Shown: positions 21,571 to 35,458, counted from the stretch's first letter. The stretch: 64,000 nucleotides of DNA from Aquatica leii (GCA_035610365.1 CM069432.1:166592035-166656034); one strand, 5' to 3'. The notes: a model not told the origin generated them from the letters alone. Translations and numbers: made by a program.

Positions 21571-21808
21571 TGTATCTTTCTTTGTAAATGATTTGACGAC
21601 ACTTAAGCAATTTAAATGATTTATTTCACATTACAACAAAATACTTTAGAAATCGGTTTTATGTACATAAATGAGTAATATCAAACTTATATCACAGCTT
21701 ATATCTTATATTGTTTGTACGAAGCGCACAACTCTTGCGACGCTTCTTCGTTAAGTAGGGGAAATGCGATGTTGGTTGCCAGTCGCAGGCGCCAAATAAT
21801 CCTTAACA
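21571..21808 (-). repeat. BEL-2 5' LTR
   Basis: 238 bp, start TGTATCTTTC, end CCTTAACA, followed by the target duplication ATAAA. Three differences from the 3' LTR suggest a recent but not brand-new insertion. Confidence 0.95.
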
Positions 21809-21813
21809 ATAAA

Positions 21814-24729
21814 TAATAACTTACAGGCATGTTTAGACGAAACATCTTAATATCTTGTAACTATCAATGAATGCCAAAAGATAATTAGTCTCTTCTAAAT
21901 TGTTCAACAGTATAAGAAGCTGAGCGATGTGAATTATTACTGATGTCTTTAGGTTAATGTGAACAGTGAACATTTTATTACTGCAAATTGAGTAATTTTG
22001 TTATTTGACTGACTTGATTACTTAATCTGTAGAACATGCGAATTTTAAATGTCAGATGAATTACTGTTGATGTTTCTTCCTCATAAAAAATTTCATTATT
22101 ATTTTACTATTTATATGTTACTACGACAGCCTTGATATTTGTATGATAATTTTGAATTAAAATTTTTCACGATTTAGGCCAATTTTTTTTATTTTTATCA
22201 TCATGCTAATTAAATTAATTCTTTTAAAACATTTAATACTATATTAAAATTTTATTTAAACTGTAAAACAACACTACATACGTTCTAAAATAGTTATAGA
22301 CTCTTATTATTATTTTATTATTATATATTTATTACAATAAACATTGTTTTTCTAAAATATATTTACATTTAATTACAAAAAAACAAAACAAACAAAATCA
22401 TAATTCATTATCCCTAGATCTGCACGGAAATAAAATTAGTCAAACAAAATGCACAATATTACCTAATCGCTATTAAACAAACAATGTCTTGTATTATTTG
22501 TTAGTTGTAAAAATATTATTTTAATATTGTTATGTTTATTTTTTTATTCTCATTATATGTATGATTTTAAAAATTTTGATTTTATTGTCGTTTTGTGTTT
22601 TTACACGTTTACAAATGCAGGTAATAAAGTATAGAAAAACAATGTGTTAATATATGCGAGACAGATTTAAAAAAGAAATTGTTACGTAAATTTAATCGCA
22701 AATCAGCGCATGCGGCAACTCAAGACACTTTGGAACGAGGGTCGTGGATGCTAGTCGGTGTGATAATTATAAGATCATTAAAAGAGCACCAAAACAGAAG
22801 AAATATTAACTACAGATCTCGTTTACATCTGTCGAACACTGAAGGTAAACAAATTGCAAAACACAGTTATAACCACAAATGTATTTATTTCAACAAAGAA
22901 GAAAAGAGGTTAAAAAACGAAGTAGAACTACGCTAATGCTATCAATTAATAGTTCGTCAATAAATATTACAGACAATTGTATCTAAGTTGTTCATATTTA
23001 TGTTCAATACTAATATAAATTAATATATAAAAAAAGAGATTTTACTTACGTTTGTCTAGATATATGCTATTAGCTAATGGCATACCCAAATCATCCTCTA
23101 AAATTTATGCATTAAAATGACAGTTAATGTTTTGTATGTAAAAAATACATTCCGGGACAAAATTCATACAGTACGCAACCTATAAAAAATATTTTTAACA
23201 TAACAAATTATAAACCATGTGGAGTTTTTCCTATTTATGCAACTACGAAACGTTTTTTGTGTCGCTGTCTCACTGATTAAAATATAGTTTATTTTAAAAT
23301 GTGTATTAAAAAAATATATAGGCATATATTTATAGGTTATAAACTAGACTCTGGTATAAAACAATTTTTATGATTGTAGTACCAATTCATTAGTTACATT
23401 CGATAACATTTTCGTTATTTAAGTGTTTGTATAGCTATGAAGATAGATAAATAAAGTGGTTCATATAAGGTATAAACATGATAAAAAACAAGCATTAATT
23501 ACAAATACAATTATCACTGTATAATGCTTTCAGATCCAGTAGTTTCACTCTCAGGAAAAATATTCTTTAAATTTCAGGGGAGCATGATCTACGCGTGGAT
23601 ACTAGCGCCGTAACGTGTATTCGCTATTCTTTTGTATTCCCACGTTATCGTCATATTCATAACCTTATTTACTAATTTATTTTTGTACATATTCTTATTT
23701 CAAAAAACCCTTTTGCATAAATTATATATCAATTACATCTCGCACTTATAAAATTTGCCAAGCAGCGCAAACGGTCATCTAGTAGAATATTATAAATATT
23801 TGCAAACTATTTATGTTCTTTTATTTATTGTAGGATAAAAGTATTTCTGATTCTTTAATTTGTTGATTCTTGTGAAATATTTGATAAATAATTTACTTTT
23901 AATTTCTAAACGATGAACCACTTTTACTCAAAAATAATTAAGTAAAGATTATATAAATCCAACTTTATTCTATGATAAAAAGTTGTTTAAAATTTCGCTT
24001 ACGTCGGTGTTCGCTAATTGACAAAAATTTTTCAGTAAAAATAATTTAAAATTTAAATTTGAACATTTTAAAATTCTCTCACATCAATTAACTCGTAGTA
24101 ACTAGCGCAAGAAAAAAACTTAGAGAAGAACATCAAAGGAACTGACAAAGAGTGCTATTATTTTATAAAATACATACAGGATGTATCTGAAATACGACTA
24201 CAAACTCAAGCAGTAGTTTACTTGTGGCGTTAATTGAAAATTTTTCTTTTAAATATTTGGTCTAAAATGGCCCAATTTTGAAATATTTGCAATTAAAGTT
24301 CTTAAACTGTTTCTTACTATCTAAACAAATGAAAATTGTTGATTGTAGCTATGCGGTAAACGATGGGTGGAATTGCTGTAAAATCCGTGAAACGTATTGA
24401 TGTATTGTGTTACTTAATATTCTCTTTAATTTTTCATCATCTACAAAACAATTGTTAATAAAATAATTAAAACCGATAGTAATATTTATTTTCTAGCATT
24501 ATTATTCACATAGCTTAACAAAATGTACTTTGTGTGATCACGTTTATCTTTGGTTGTAACTAAAACGTACTCGTACTTCATAATATTTAATTTATATTTT
24601 TTTTATTATGTACAACAGTTATACTGTTTTAATGTACGGTAGGTGTAATTATAATCTTCACACCACACGTAGATTGTGGTTTTAGCAATATCTTAATAGA
24701 CAATTACCTTTAACTAACTTTATTTTAGT
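21814..24729. other. AT-rich sequence, no gene seen
   Basis: A short frame at 22679-22936 (plus) has no recognisable motif and its composition does not stand out. No repeats or RNA genes were identified by eye. Confidence 0.5.
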
Positions 24730-24732
24730 ATG

Positions 24733-25015
24733 TGTGCATAAACTGAGAGAAACTGGAGGTGTTCTTCCTACTTACAAAGACCGTGGTTGAGAAAGACCAC
24801 CCCATGTATTAGCAACGGAAGAAGAATAAATCTTTTCAATAAAATCAAAACTTCAATATTTATTTTTCTTTAATGTATGCGCAGAAATTGTAAAAGATCG
24901 GATACGAAGTAGCACTAGAGGAATAGGCCACGCAGCTAACGTGTCCCATAGTACGCTACATCGTGTATCAAGGAATTATTTTTTGTACCCGTCCATGTTC
25001 AACAATTCCAATAGT
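24733..25015 (+). pseudogene. Scrap of a Tc1/mariner-type DNA-binding domain
   Basis: One plus frame reads HKLRETGGVLPTYKDRG, a stop, then RPPHVLATEEE; further on, after a possible short intron ending GCAG near 24885, comes IVKDRIRSSTRGIGHAANVS and STLHRVSRNYFLYP. The order (LRETG..P, then a second helix-turn-helix with STR-I---VS-STLHRV) is that of the bipartite HTH region of many insect Tc1/mariner-like transposases. There is no catalytic domain and there are stops. The assignment rests on motif memory alone. Confidence 0.5.
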
Positions 25016-28000
25016 TAACCGACGTTAATTTTAAACCGCGACTTGAGTTTTGTGAGTGGTTGTAGCAACAAATAGTTTTTAACCCTGACTTTAGTGTTGT
25101 TTTACACGAAATAGAGTGCTGAATTTTTACAACATACATGTTTGAAATGAAGTAAGCCTTCATAAAATTCCACAAAGTAACAGTGGCGGTTTTTTATGTA
25201 TGTTTGGGCGAGTATTTTAAGAAATAGTTTAATTAAATCGTTTATTTTGTTTCTTTACAATACCTGGAATAACAATAAATGCACAATATACTAGTCTGGT
25301 AGTTGTAAAGTTGTATAAGAACTGCACAATTCAAGATGACAACGAAAAATTAACTGTGAAATAACTGTAATATTGATCAAGTTGAAATTTGACTTTTTAT
25401 CCTGTTTTAAGGTTATAATTTAAAGCATTGCGTTCATTAAATTATTCAATGTGGCCAAACTTAAAAAACAAAATATTTCGTATCGAAAAGAACGCTGTTT
25501 CGATACCAAATTGAGTTTTATAATGATATTATTATATGTATGCAAAATAGAAACAAGTTTTATTATCGTTTGCTTCTTAGGTTAGCTGATACATTAATGT
25601 AATTAATTTAATAACTGAAACGTTAATTCTTTTAATCTCTGCTCTAAGGTTAGAACTTTTTTGTGTACGGTATATATTTAATGAAATGAATGATTGTTTT
25701 TAAGTGTACTTAACTACTTCATTTTGTTCTTAATGATCACTGCTTAGTTTATAAAACTTCTTTCTTAATAACGACACTGACTATGTACAAAAAATCTTTA
25801 AATATTTATAAAATTAACTTATTCGCTTTAAAATACTCTTGTCCATTTTGTAGACAACAATCACACCATACCAAATTTTGTTTATCGAAGAACTATGACG
25901 CTATAAATCATATTTAAAATTATTTGCAATAAAGCTATCGACATATTAAAAACATTTATGTTATTATAAATATAACTGATGAGCTTTTACATGTTTTCAC
26001 TTCTTTTTGATATGTAACCCAATTTTCACAAATTGTATTTAATAAATTGCTGTTGTATTTGCTTAACCTCCAAGGTTTTCTTACTGTAGTGTTTAATATT
26101 CAATTTATCTAAAAATTTCTTTAGAAAAAAATTACGAGAGTAACCACATTCAACATATGCACATAATTTTTGGAAAATCCACGTTTCATACATCAGATTG
26201 TCACACTAATTATAACAAAATATTCATAATTCTTGTTTATGTCGTTAATTCTAGATATTGCACGGATTGTAAAATACGGGAAAATTTATCAATAGAAATT
26301 CATTAACTGTGTTAAGGTTAAGGTTAATGTTGCGTCTTACTAACCTTGTGTATAATTTATAAATTATGATAGTAATATGACTAGTCAAAAGTTACCACAA
26401 GTTCCCTTTTACCAGATCAAGGATATTTTCTCTTTACATAGTTTTTAATGAAATATCAACTACTTTTAAATGATGCATTTTGTGGGTTGTAGATAAATTA
26501 ATTATAAGTGCCCGGAAAAATTGGTTTTGTTATAAGAATATATGAAATTATGTAATGATAACTTAATCGTAAAGAAACAGTTTACGGATGTATTTCAATG
26601 TTTGAAATTCCACAATAAAAATACTTCTGCGTAAAAACAATGTCACATGTATTAGAAAAACTATGATAAAAGATTGAGTTTATTGAATAATATTATAACA
26701 TTATTTTATTAGTAAATTGATGACTAATGCATTATTTAAAACTTACGCATCTCTTAGATTTGTCTACATTAGTATTTTTCTTAACACTGAATTTGTGTAG
26801 ATTGATAATTTTCTGCAAAGAAAAACAACAATTAAAAATTGCATTAATTTATTGATTTTTAGATATATTGTATTGATAAGTTATTGCTTTATTATATTTA
26901 CAAATTATTTTAATTAATAGGTACTATAACTACTTATAATAGAAATGAAAAATTCAATCCCTAAAAAGTAATTGTTTAAAACTTTTGAGTAAAAATAATG
27001 AATTGTAATCGTCAACACTTTACTTTTAATATAACACCAAACATTTAAAAACCAAATAGTAGTTTTAAAAAAGTGTAAGAGACGTTTATTGTGCTAATTT
27101 ACGCAACGTTTAAAATTTGTTTTTGCAATAAAAAGTTCTATTATTATTGTGTGCATTTTAATTCGACGAATTAGATCAGACAATTAAATTTTAACAACAT
27201 TTTAAAGTATACAAAAAATGTTTATTGCTGTTGTAAAATGCGTTTTTACATGTATTAGCTTTTACTAAAAAAGACCGTCTACAACAGAAACGTAGTTTAA
27301 GTACAAGTTAAAAAACCACTTAAATGCATTTAACAAAGAATCTGTTATTTAGTAAAAATAACTATTTGCTTTTGACTATTAAATGTAAATTACACGTACA
27401 ATGATTTCAAGTATGAACTTAATCTGTATTTGACAAATAAACCAGTTACTCTTTACTAAAGGTGAACATACTTACGTTTAAAATTTTTTTGGATCGTATA
27501 AAAAAGTTTAATTTGGTTTATAATTTGAAATTGTTTCTTTGTTGACATAACTTGCAATCAAAGGTTTAAATATTATTTTTCTTTACATTTTGAAACCATT
27601 TTTAGTTTTTTTAAAAATTGTATTCAAATTTATAACTCATCAATAATTTCTAAATTCATTTTTTACTCAGTGAAGTTAGATCTAGTCATGCAAATTGATA
27701 AAAAAACAATTCACAAATATTGACTTGAAAAAAAAAACTGGTTAACTATAATTACCATTATCACCAATCAGTAAAAATAACGTTTTTTAAATTAAATTTT
27801 TTATTTGTTAGAGCTTACACTAAAACAGCTATTTTCTACTTTACTACTATAACTATTATCATAAGTAATTACAATAGCACAGTAGTCAAGGAATTTATTA
27901 ATTAAACAATAAAAATAACTTTTTGATTTATTGTAGAAAATTAAAAACTTAATGTACGGCCGATTACTCATTTAGTTACACTTTTTGTTTATATACATAT

Positions 28001-29538
28001 ATACTTTTATTTATTACACACCAAAAAAATTAATTGTTTCTTTTACTTTTAAATGACCTTAATACTAAATAATTATGTACTTACTTTTATAAATACTTTT
28101 ATAAGGGACTTTAGCACAAAAAATATATTAAATAAGATTTTTTTTTAAATTGCCTAATTTAACTAAAAAAATTTGAGTTGAAAACTGTTTAATTTCATTA
28201 TTAAAGTTTAATTTCTTATAATAAGATTAATAGACCGTAATAAACTAAATATAATTGATTGTATATATGATTCTATACGTCTGTATTTTGTTTCTGTCAA
28301 AATTTATAAAATATATAAAAATTTATCAATAAAATTTACACAATTAAGTTGAATTAAATATGTTGGTAAACTAAAAGCGCCGTAATTATATAATAATTGA
28401 AGGTTAGTTTAAGAAATATACGCATTATTTTAATTATTTTTGACATTTCTTATTGAAAGAATTATTTTGCCTATAATACATTTGTGAAGAAGTAAATTAC
28501 ATAAGCACTAAGAAACGGAAATACTGACAGCAAAAATAAGAAGTTTAGAACCGTTAAACTTTTAAAACAGTAATAAACTTAATTAAACACATAATTTAGT
28601 TTAAATACAACATTATGCTATTATAAAAAATATATTAAAGTAAAAATATTATAGCTTTCTGAGTATGTTTGTATATCCGGTTTTAAACCATTACTGTTCA
28701 GGTAACCTTTTAAGTTTTTTTTTACATGAATGCACCACGGTTTGATAGGCCTAAAAAATCTGAATGACTACTTTAAAACTTTGGTTTTCATTAACTAAGC
28801 AATACATAAAATCTTTAAAAAAATGTAAAAAATATTTTTTGTAATTTGGTACAACGTACGTATATTGAAAGTAAGTCCATTCTTTGAGATTCACCGTGAG
28901 AAGAAATGTAAACACATAAAAAAATTGAAAAAAGTAACAACCATGACCGAATAAAAAAAATTACAAAGGAAAATATAAATTATGTTAATATGTTGTACTA
29001 GTATAAAAATGCACAAATTCAAACTCAAACATTGCACTGTCAAATCGCTAATTTTCGTCTTGTTCACGTTCGTAAAATAAAAACATTGTGTCACAACGTA
29101 GGCGTAATTTTCTTAACTTGACCTTAAGAGAAATTAAGCTAAGTTTATGTTATGTGGTTTTTTAAAATTGGTGTTATCTATTTTTGCAAAAGTAGTTTTT
29201 GGATTTTTGTGTTTTTGTCGTTGTTCATAAGCGACAAATATGGTTTGTAAATAATAGTTTGTACGGAATTAACGTAATTTATCTCAAAACATTCATAACT
29301 GTAGTTTGTTGACAGTTTCTGATAACAATAACAACAGAAAATTTTGTGTACGCAGAAAACAAATTTGAAGCAAACGTGTATTTTTATGATGTATTATTAA
29401 AGTGGACGTACTTACTAGGCGCGGATCTAGAAATTTATCTACGGGACAGCTATGGACCAGTTCATTACGTCAGAAAAGCATGAAACTTAAATTGCGGTCA
29501 TAAGTTGAAAACTGTTGAATAAGTTGATTTTTAAGTAT
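25016..29538. other. AT-rich sequence, no gene seen
   Basis: Very AT-rich with frequent poly-A/T runs and no supported coding. The longest frame, 28891-29094 on minus, lacks any recognisable domain. Confidence 0.55.
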
Positions 29539-30407
29539 ATGGTACAGTCTAAAGCGTTTTTGATTCCGCTAATTTCTAGACAGGCAAAATTTATAGCGCG
29601 TCACTGTACTGTTCAGCTATATATAAGTATTTCTTCAAAACCGATAATGAGACCGGGATAAGGACAAACATAAGCAATGATATTTATTTACCTACATTCT
29701 TTCAATTATTGATTAACAAAACAATGATTATTTAATAAATTTGAAATAAAGTAGTATACGGATTTCTTTTTTTTTAATAATAAATTATCTTAAAGAATTT
29801 TGAATTGACTTGCAAAAATCTAAACTTACTTCTTATAAGCAAAAGTTATATGATGGAAATTTATTAAAAAGATTTTAAAATTACGCATGCTAAAAATAAA
29901 CCTTAAAATGTAGTTTAAAAAGCGTTTGAAACACAGTAAAAGTTCTCAACTAATTTTTTAAACAGAAGTACTATTTACCCTTCACGTTGTCAAGAGAAAC
30001 GTTTTCTGACATAATTTTAGCCAAAGTATAATATCTTTTACCATACTAACGACCTTCGGTAACAGTTACTCAATATGGTAGATTGATAAATTTTAAACAG
30101 AATAAACCATTAAAGTTTATAAGAGTGAAGTTAGTGCAAAATTCTTCAAGAAAATGTATCATTTATAAAAAATATAAATCCGTACTTTTAAGTTTCTAAG
30201 ATAATTTGAAGATCAATAATAGGCTGTTTAAAGGTAATTCAAAGAATGTAGGTAAATAAATATAACTGCTTATTTTTGTTTTTTGTAATCAAGTTTTATT
30301 ATCGGCTTTTGAAGAAATACTGATATAGTTGAACCGTTCAGATGTACGCTTACGCATTTTGCCTGTTTGCAATTTTGCGCAATAAAAAACACTTTAAACT
30401 GTACATA
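29539..30407. mobile_element. Long inverted-repeat element, non-coding
   Basis: 29539-29706 and 30236-30407 are imperfect reverse complements of about 170 bp. Shared blocks include GTACAGTYTAAAG, AGGCAAAA, GTATTTCTTCAAAA, CCGATAAT and TTTATTTACCTACATTCTTT. The 530-bp centre holds no ORF. This looks like a foldback or MITE-like DNA element; no target duplication was determined. Confidence 0.75.
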
Positions 30408-31436
30408 AGTGCTTTTAGTTTAGTTTAATTTAGTTTTTAGTTTAACTTGTGTACTGTAAATTCTACGTAGTGTTTCCATAACGCAAATTATAACGTTGTC
30501 ACTTCTGTCACAACGTGTACTGAGTATTTGCAAAAATGAACTTACGATCAAAAAAGATTACTTAAATGGTTCTTCTAAAGGCGAATGATCTTGAAGGTAA
30601 GTATATCAAAAATTCTGTAGTTGTAAGCATTTACATTGTATGCTGATTTGCGAAATTTGAGAGTTACTTACCAATAATTAGTAGCTAAATTGATTTTAGT
30701 TTATTTTATTTTACAGACAAAGACAGGTGCGATTTTAACTAGTAAAAATTCTAGTACAAAAACAAAAATTCAGAAAAACACAAATGCAAAACTTAAACAA
30801 AAACGTCAACTTTCTTAGACTCCAAACAAAAAATATCAAAAGCCATTAAAAATAACGATGACAATATCCAATTTAAAAATTAACTATGTGGTTCAAAATC
30901 ATGTACGACTAACTTAGTCCAAGCAACATTTAGTAAAAGAAACATCATGCTGGATATTCTAACTACAAATCGGAAAATTATAATGTTTAATCTAAAGAAG
31001 ATGAATCTGTTAATGAAAATACAATAAGTTTAGGCGATCCTTGGCGATTTGAAGCGTTTTGTGATCTTGTTTAAAATTGAACACTACCCTGAATAACTAA
31101 ATTGCATAAAAATGGATCTATGCTTCAACGCAGAAAATTGGGTTTGTAGACAATCACTGCACCACAGAATTTTGCCGCCCTATAAAAGCACTGAATACGA
31201 CAAAAGTAAAAAACATATGAAATAGATAAAGCACGTCAACTATAATTTTCAGTAATGTAACAGACTGTGTATTTAACGCTTCGTAAAATTTAATAAGTTT
31301 GTTTTCACCATTAAAATGACTGATTTAGATAAAAAAAAATGGTTTTGTTGCCAAAATCTGAATCTATAAGAAAAAACAAGGAAAAAACGGGATAATAACA
31401 CAACCAATAAGTAATTATTATTTTACTACATATTTA
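30408..31436. other. AT-rich sequence, no gene seen
   Basis: Splice-like signals occur (GGTAAGTATA at 30596, TTTTACAG at 30711), but the sequence between and after them is interrupted by stops in every frame. I do not call a gene. Confidence 0.45.
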
Positions 31437-31556
31437 TACAGGGTATACTGATATAACGCATACTCTTTTAATAGGACGTAGCTACGATGATTTTGAGCAC
31501 ATTTGCTTTATGAACATGCGGTCTAACATTTCAAAACTTTTTCGTGAAATTTTCAT
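31437..31556 (+). repeat. Left arm of a 120-bp inverted repeat
   Basis: Starts TACAGGGTATACTGATATAAC and matches the reverse complement of 35821-35942 over about 120 bp at roughly two-thirds or better identity (CTGWTATAACGCATA, TAGCT..GATGATTT-GAGCA). The two arms enclose the non-LTR element. Confidence 0.75.
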
Positions 31557-31708
31557 TAAAATAATAGGTAGGTATTAAGTACCGACCTGTTTCGTTTTAT
31601 AATTAATAAAATAGAACATGCTTTAAAAAGATGCAAGCTTAGAAAATGCTGACTACTGGAACAAAGTTCAGTGTCAAGGCTGTTTGTACTAAATAAGGAA
31701 TAAGTAAA

Positions 31709-32659
31709 ATGGCGAATATGCCAAGTTGTGCTAATGCGAGTGTCTCGTGTAAAAAGTGCAAATCTAAGCTTGTTACAGGAATAAAATGCATAAATTGTGA
31801 TAATACATTTCACGTAAGTTGTGCTAAATTAGTAAAAAACATAAAATTTATAAATGATGATTTAATTACTTGCTGCAGTGAAGTAAGTAGTAATGGTTTT
31901 TTGGATGCAATATCCAAAATTGCCGACAATGAAAATAAAATCGATGTTCGTATTTTTAATTACGTTATTGATTTAAAAGATTCAATAATTTCTGAATTAC
32001 GTAAACAAATTGATTTATTGCAACAGAATAATTCGAAACACGCGATGAAAACACGAGGTCGAATATTATCAAATAATGCAAATACTGATATAAATTCAAT
32101 ACAAATGGATCACAATAATAAAAAGGTATTACAAAGTGTTCAAACTGGTAATCTTACTACGGAAGTTCAAGATGCCAATGCTGTTATCAATTCGGGAATT
32201 ATTGATAAAAATGTAATAAAAAATAAGCTACCTAATCTTCTATTGACTGATAATATGGATAAAAACAATTCAATTGAACTAAATACTACAGCTATGAATA
32301 GTCAAGAATGGACCACGGTCACAAAAAAACGACGTAAGCAAAAGTTTAATGCTCCCGTGATTGAGGGATCTTGTGAAAATGCCACTATAAAAGCCGCTGA
32401 AACATTTCATCACTTTCACGTCTGCAAGCTAGATGTGAATTGCACTGTAGAAGTACTTACGGAAATAATCCATTCAAAAAATATAACATCGGCAAAATGT
32501 TGGAAACTTGATGCAAAACATCCAGATTTATATTCGTCTTTTGAAGTATCGGTAAATCAAAATGACTTGGACTTAATTAAGGACTCGAATTTGTGGCCAA
32601 AAGGAGTATTGCTAAATCGTTTTTTATTTCTCCGTCCGAAAAAAACCATAATAATTTAA
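31709..32659 (+). CDS. Non-LTR element ORF1, PHD-like zinc finger protein
   Basis: This open 316-aa frame starts MANMPSCANASVSCKKCKSK. Residues 7-60 are spaced C14-x2-C17-x9-C27-x2-C30-x4-H35-x2-C38 followed by a CC pair, a PHD/RING-like finger seen in ORF1 of some CR1-group elements. The middle is Asn- and Ile-rich with no clear domain. The C-terminal 90 residues (AETFHHFHVCKLDVN, CWKLDAKHPDLYSSFEVSV, WPKGVLLNRFLFLRPKK) match the ORF1 C-terminal domain, a likely RNA-binding fold. ORF1 would bind the element RNA. It is the only uninterrupted ORF of this element and overlaps ORF2 by 67 nt in another phase. Confidence 0.8.
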   Translation: MANMPSCANASVSCKKCKSKLVTGIKCINCDNTFHVSCAKLVKNIKFINDDLITCCSEVSSNGFLDAISKIADNENKIDVRIFNYVIDLKDSIISELRKQIDLLQQNNSKHAMKTRGRILSNNANTDINSIQMDHNNKKVLQSVQTGNLTTEVQDANAVINSGIIDKNVIKNKLPNLLLTDNMDKNNSIELNTTAMNSQEWTTVTKKRRKQKFNAPVIEGSCENATIKAAETFHHFHVCKLDVNCTVEVLTEIIHSKNITSAKCWKLDAKHPDLYSSFEVSVNQNDLDLIKDSNLWPKGVLLNRFLFLRPKKTIII

Positions 32660-35458
32660 TTAATAATGAGTTTAGTGTATTTGTCTTAAATATTCAATGT
32701 CTTCGAAATAAAATGGACGTGTTGGAAGTGTTTCTACAGGATAAACATTTCAATGTGGTGTGTATAAGTGAACACTGGTTAATGAGAACTGATTTAAATT
32801 TAAATGAAATAGTGAATCTTGGCGAATGGTATATACTATCTGCGTATGGTAGAAAACATAAACCTCATGGAGGGGTTTTAATATTAGCTAAACTGAAAAA
32901 CACAAGTTTTAAGTCACTTTCACATATTAATGATCTGTCCATCGAAGTACATTTTGAAATCTGCGCAGTAGAATGTAAAAAATTAAATATTGTAATCATT
33001 GCATTATATAGATCGCCCAGTGGTGACTTTGAAACATTTATCTCAAATTTAGAAAGTATGTTACTACAAGTATCAAGATTTTCGAAGGTCATTATAGCGG
33101 GAGACTTTAATGTGCATTTTAACACAAGTGATTCTAAATCTAAGCAACTATGTTATCTGTTCAAATCCTTTGGTTTTGTTCAAACCATATTACATCCGAC
33201 TAGGAAAGGCAACTGTTTGGATAATATATTTATTAACTTTTCATTTAACAATTACTCGTCAAGTGTGTTGGACTCAGGACTATCCGATCATAGTGGTATT
33301 ACGGTGACGGTTCAGTTAGATATCAGTTGTGATGTCAACGGCTCATTCAGCTACAGTGTTGGAAGACCAATAACAGCCAGTGGACGTAACATTCTATTTT
33401 AAATTCTAAGTTCTACAGTACATGAATATTTAAAAGCAAGCGACACAAATGCAAACACTAAATTTAATATCTTTTTTAATCTGTTTTATAATGCGTTTTT
33501 AATTGCATTTCCAGAAAAATTATGTAAATTACCCAAAAACTGTAAATATAACACTCAATGGTTCACTGATGAACTAAAAATAATGCGTAACAACTATCAA
33601 TCTGTATCTCAGATGTACAAACAATTCAAATCACAGAATCTTTTTAATATCAAAAAACAATTGTATTATTCTTATAAAAATGCTATAAAACAGGCAAAAA
33701 TTGCTCATAACAACTTTATGATTAAAACGTCTTCCAATTCAATAAAAACCATGTGGAACATTGTTAACTGCCATAGAAAAACAAAAAAAGAAATTACAAA
33801 AAATATAACAGTAGATGAGTTTAACGATCATTTTTCTAACGCGTGTAACGTATCATTAGAAAACGATTTACCTGATAATAAATTAAACGCAATTAGTTTA
33901 TGTAAAATTGAAATTAGTCAAACATTAAAATTTACTTTAAGTTTAACATCTGAGGTTGAAGTAAGAGACATAATAAAAAACCTAAAAAACAGTAATACAC
34001 GTGACATATATGGCATCAGTGTAAATTTAATTAAATCAAATATCAGTTTGTATACTGAGCCTCTTACAAGGTTAATCAATGAAGCTCTCGCAGAAGGCGT
34101 TTTTCCTGACGCTTTAAAAGTTGCAACAATTTTACCACTCCACAAAAAAGGAGATGAAAATGACGTAAAAAACTATAGACCAATCTCTATATTGCCAACT
34201 TTTTCTAAAATTTTTGAGAAGGCTATTTTGGTGCGTATACTTAATTACTTTGAAAACAATAACATTTTTGTGAAAACCAGTTTGGTTTTAGAATAGGTAG
34301 ATGTACGACAGATGCTGTTATGAGTTTTGTTAACAAGACGTTAATGTGCTTTGAGGAAGGTGGTCACTGTTTGGCAACATTCATAGACTTAACCTCAGCT
34401 TTTGATTGTGCTTCACATAGTTTATTACTCGAAAAATTAAAATTCGTATATCACTTTGACTCAACAAGTTTGGCCTTGATAAAATCATATTTACTCGATC
34501 GATCGCAGTGTGTGAAAATACATAATAAATGCAGTAATACTCTTCCCATCCGTAGAGGTGTTCCACAGGGAAGCATACTCAGACCATTATTGTTCCTTAT
34601 ATATATATAAATGATTTATCTATATATTTAGAAGGTAACACTGATTGCATACTTTACGCTGACGACACTACCTTTTTTGTTAGTGGTACAAATAAGGAAG
34701 ATATTATGTTTCAATCAGAAATATCTCTCAATCTTGCAAAAAACTGGTTTGTAGCTAATCAATTAAGTATTAATAATTCAAAAACATAAAAATTATTTAT
34801 GTCTTTAAAAAGTCATACTTTTCATAACCCAGAAAAAGTTACATTTCTGGGTGTATCTTTCGATGCGAAATTAAATTTTAATATACACATTGATTATATA
34901 TCCGCAAAATTGAGCAGTAACTTGTTTGTACTACGAAGGTTGTCTAAATGCGTATCCGGTGATGTGCTAAAAAATGCATATTATGCTTTATGCCATAGTG
35001 TTTTTAGTTATTGTATAATTGTATGGGGAACATGCGGTTCTTTAAATAGTCTGTTTAGATTACAACGTCGTGCTATTAGAATTATCAGTAATGTTGGATA
35101 TCGTGACGATTGTCGTTTTCACTTCAAAAATCAATAAATTCTAACACTACCTTCAATATATATATTAGAGTGTCTTTCTCATGCCAAACGCAATTTGTTT
35201 AGGTATACCAAACAAATGAATGTACACAATTATGTTACTCGAAGAAACTATGAAATTCGTCTACCCTATTGCCGATTAAGCAAAACATTAAAATCTCCTG
35301 AATTAATGGCAAAAAGGTTTTTTAATTGCCTACCTGCTGAGGTACAAAATTTGGAGTACATTATATTCAAAAAAAAGATTAAGAATTTCCTTATAAGCAA
35401 AGCATTTTACTCATACGATGAATTCTTTAGCTGTAAGTTTGAAAATCACTTTAATTAA
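32593..35458 (+). pseudogene. Non-LTR element ORF2: APE endonuclease and reverse transcriptase
   Basis: 32593-33402 is an APE-type endonuclease with NIQCLRNK, SEHWL, IIAGDFNVHF and GLSDHSG, so the catalytic Asn, Glu, Asp and His positions are visible. The TAA at 33400-33402 is in the same frame as 33583-34296, which begins RT (ILPLHKKGDENDVKNYRPIS). RT continues in other phases: 34320-34610 (FIDLTSAFDCASH, RRGVPQGSILRPLLF), YADD at 34655-34666, then 34799-35137 (FLGVSFDAKLNF) and 35195-35458, ending FLISKAFYSYDEFF. Frame breaks fall near 34275 and in a TATATATATA run near 34605. The protein would nick the target and copy the RNA there. Confidence 0.88.

Larger units (their letters stand above)
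16525..21808 (-). mobile_element. BEL-2: internally deleted BEL/Pao retrotransposon
   Basis: The 238-bp LTRs (16525-16762 and 21571-21808, TG...CA) differ at three positions by eye, about 1.3 percent. The target duplication ATAAA is at 16520-16524 and 21809-21813. Gag, knuckles, protease, RT, RNase H and integrase pieces follow in BEL/Pao order on minus. Two catalytic segments are missing: the RT region around YxDD, and the integrase zinc site with the two core Asp residues. Confidence 0.95.

Noticed and set aside
22679-22936. 85-aa plus-strand frame
   Set aside because: No motif, no neighbouring signals, length expected by chance.
30590-30730. Small spliced gene suggested by GGTAAGTATA and TTTTACAG
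   Set aside because: The sequence on both sides is full of stops and matches no protein.
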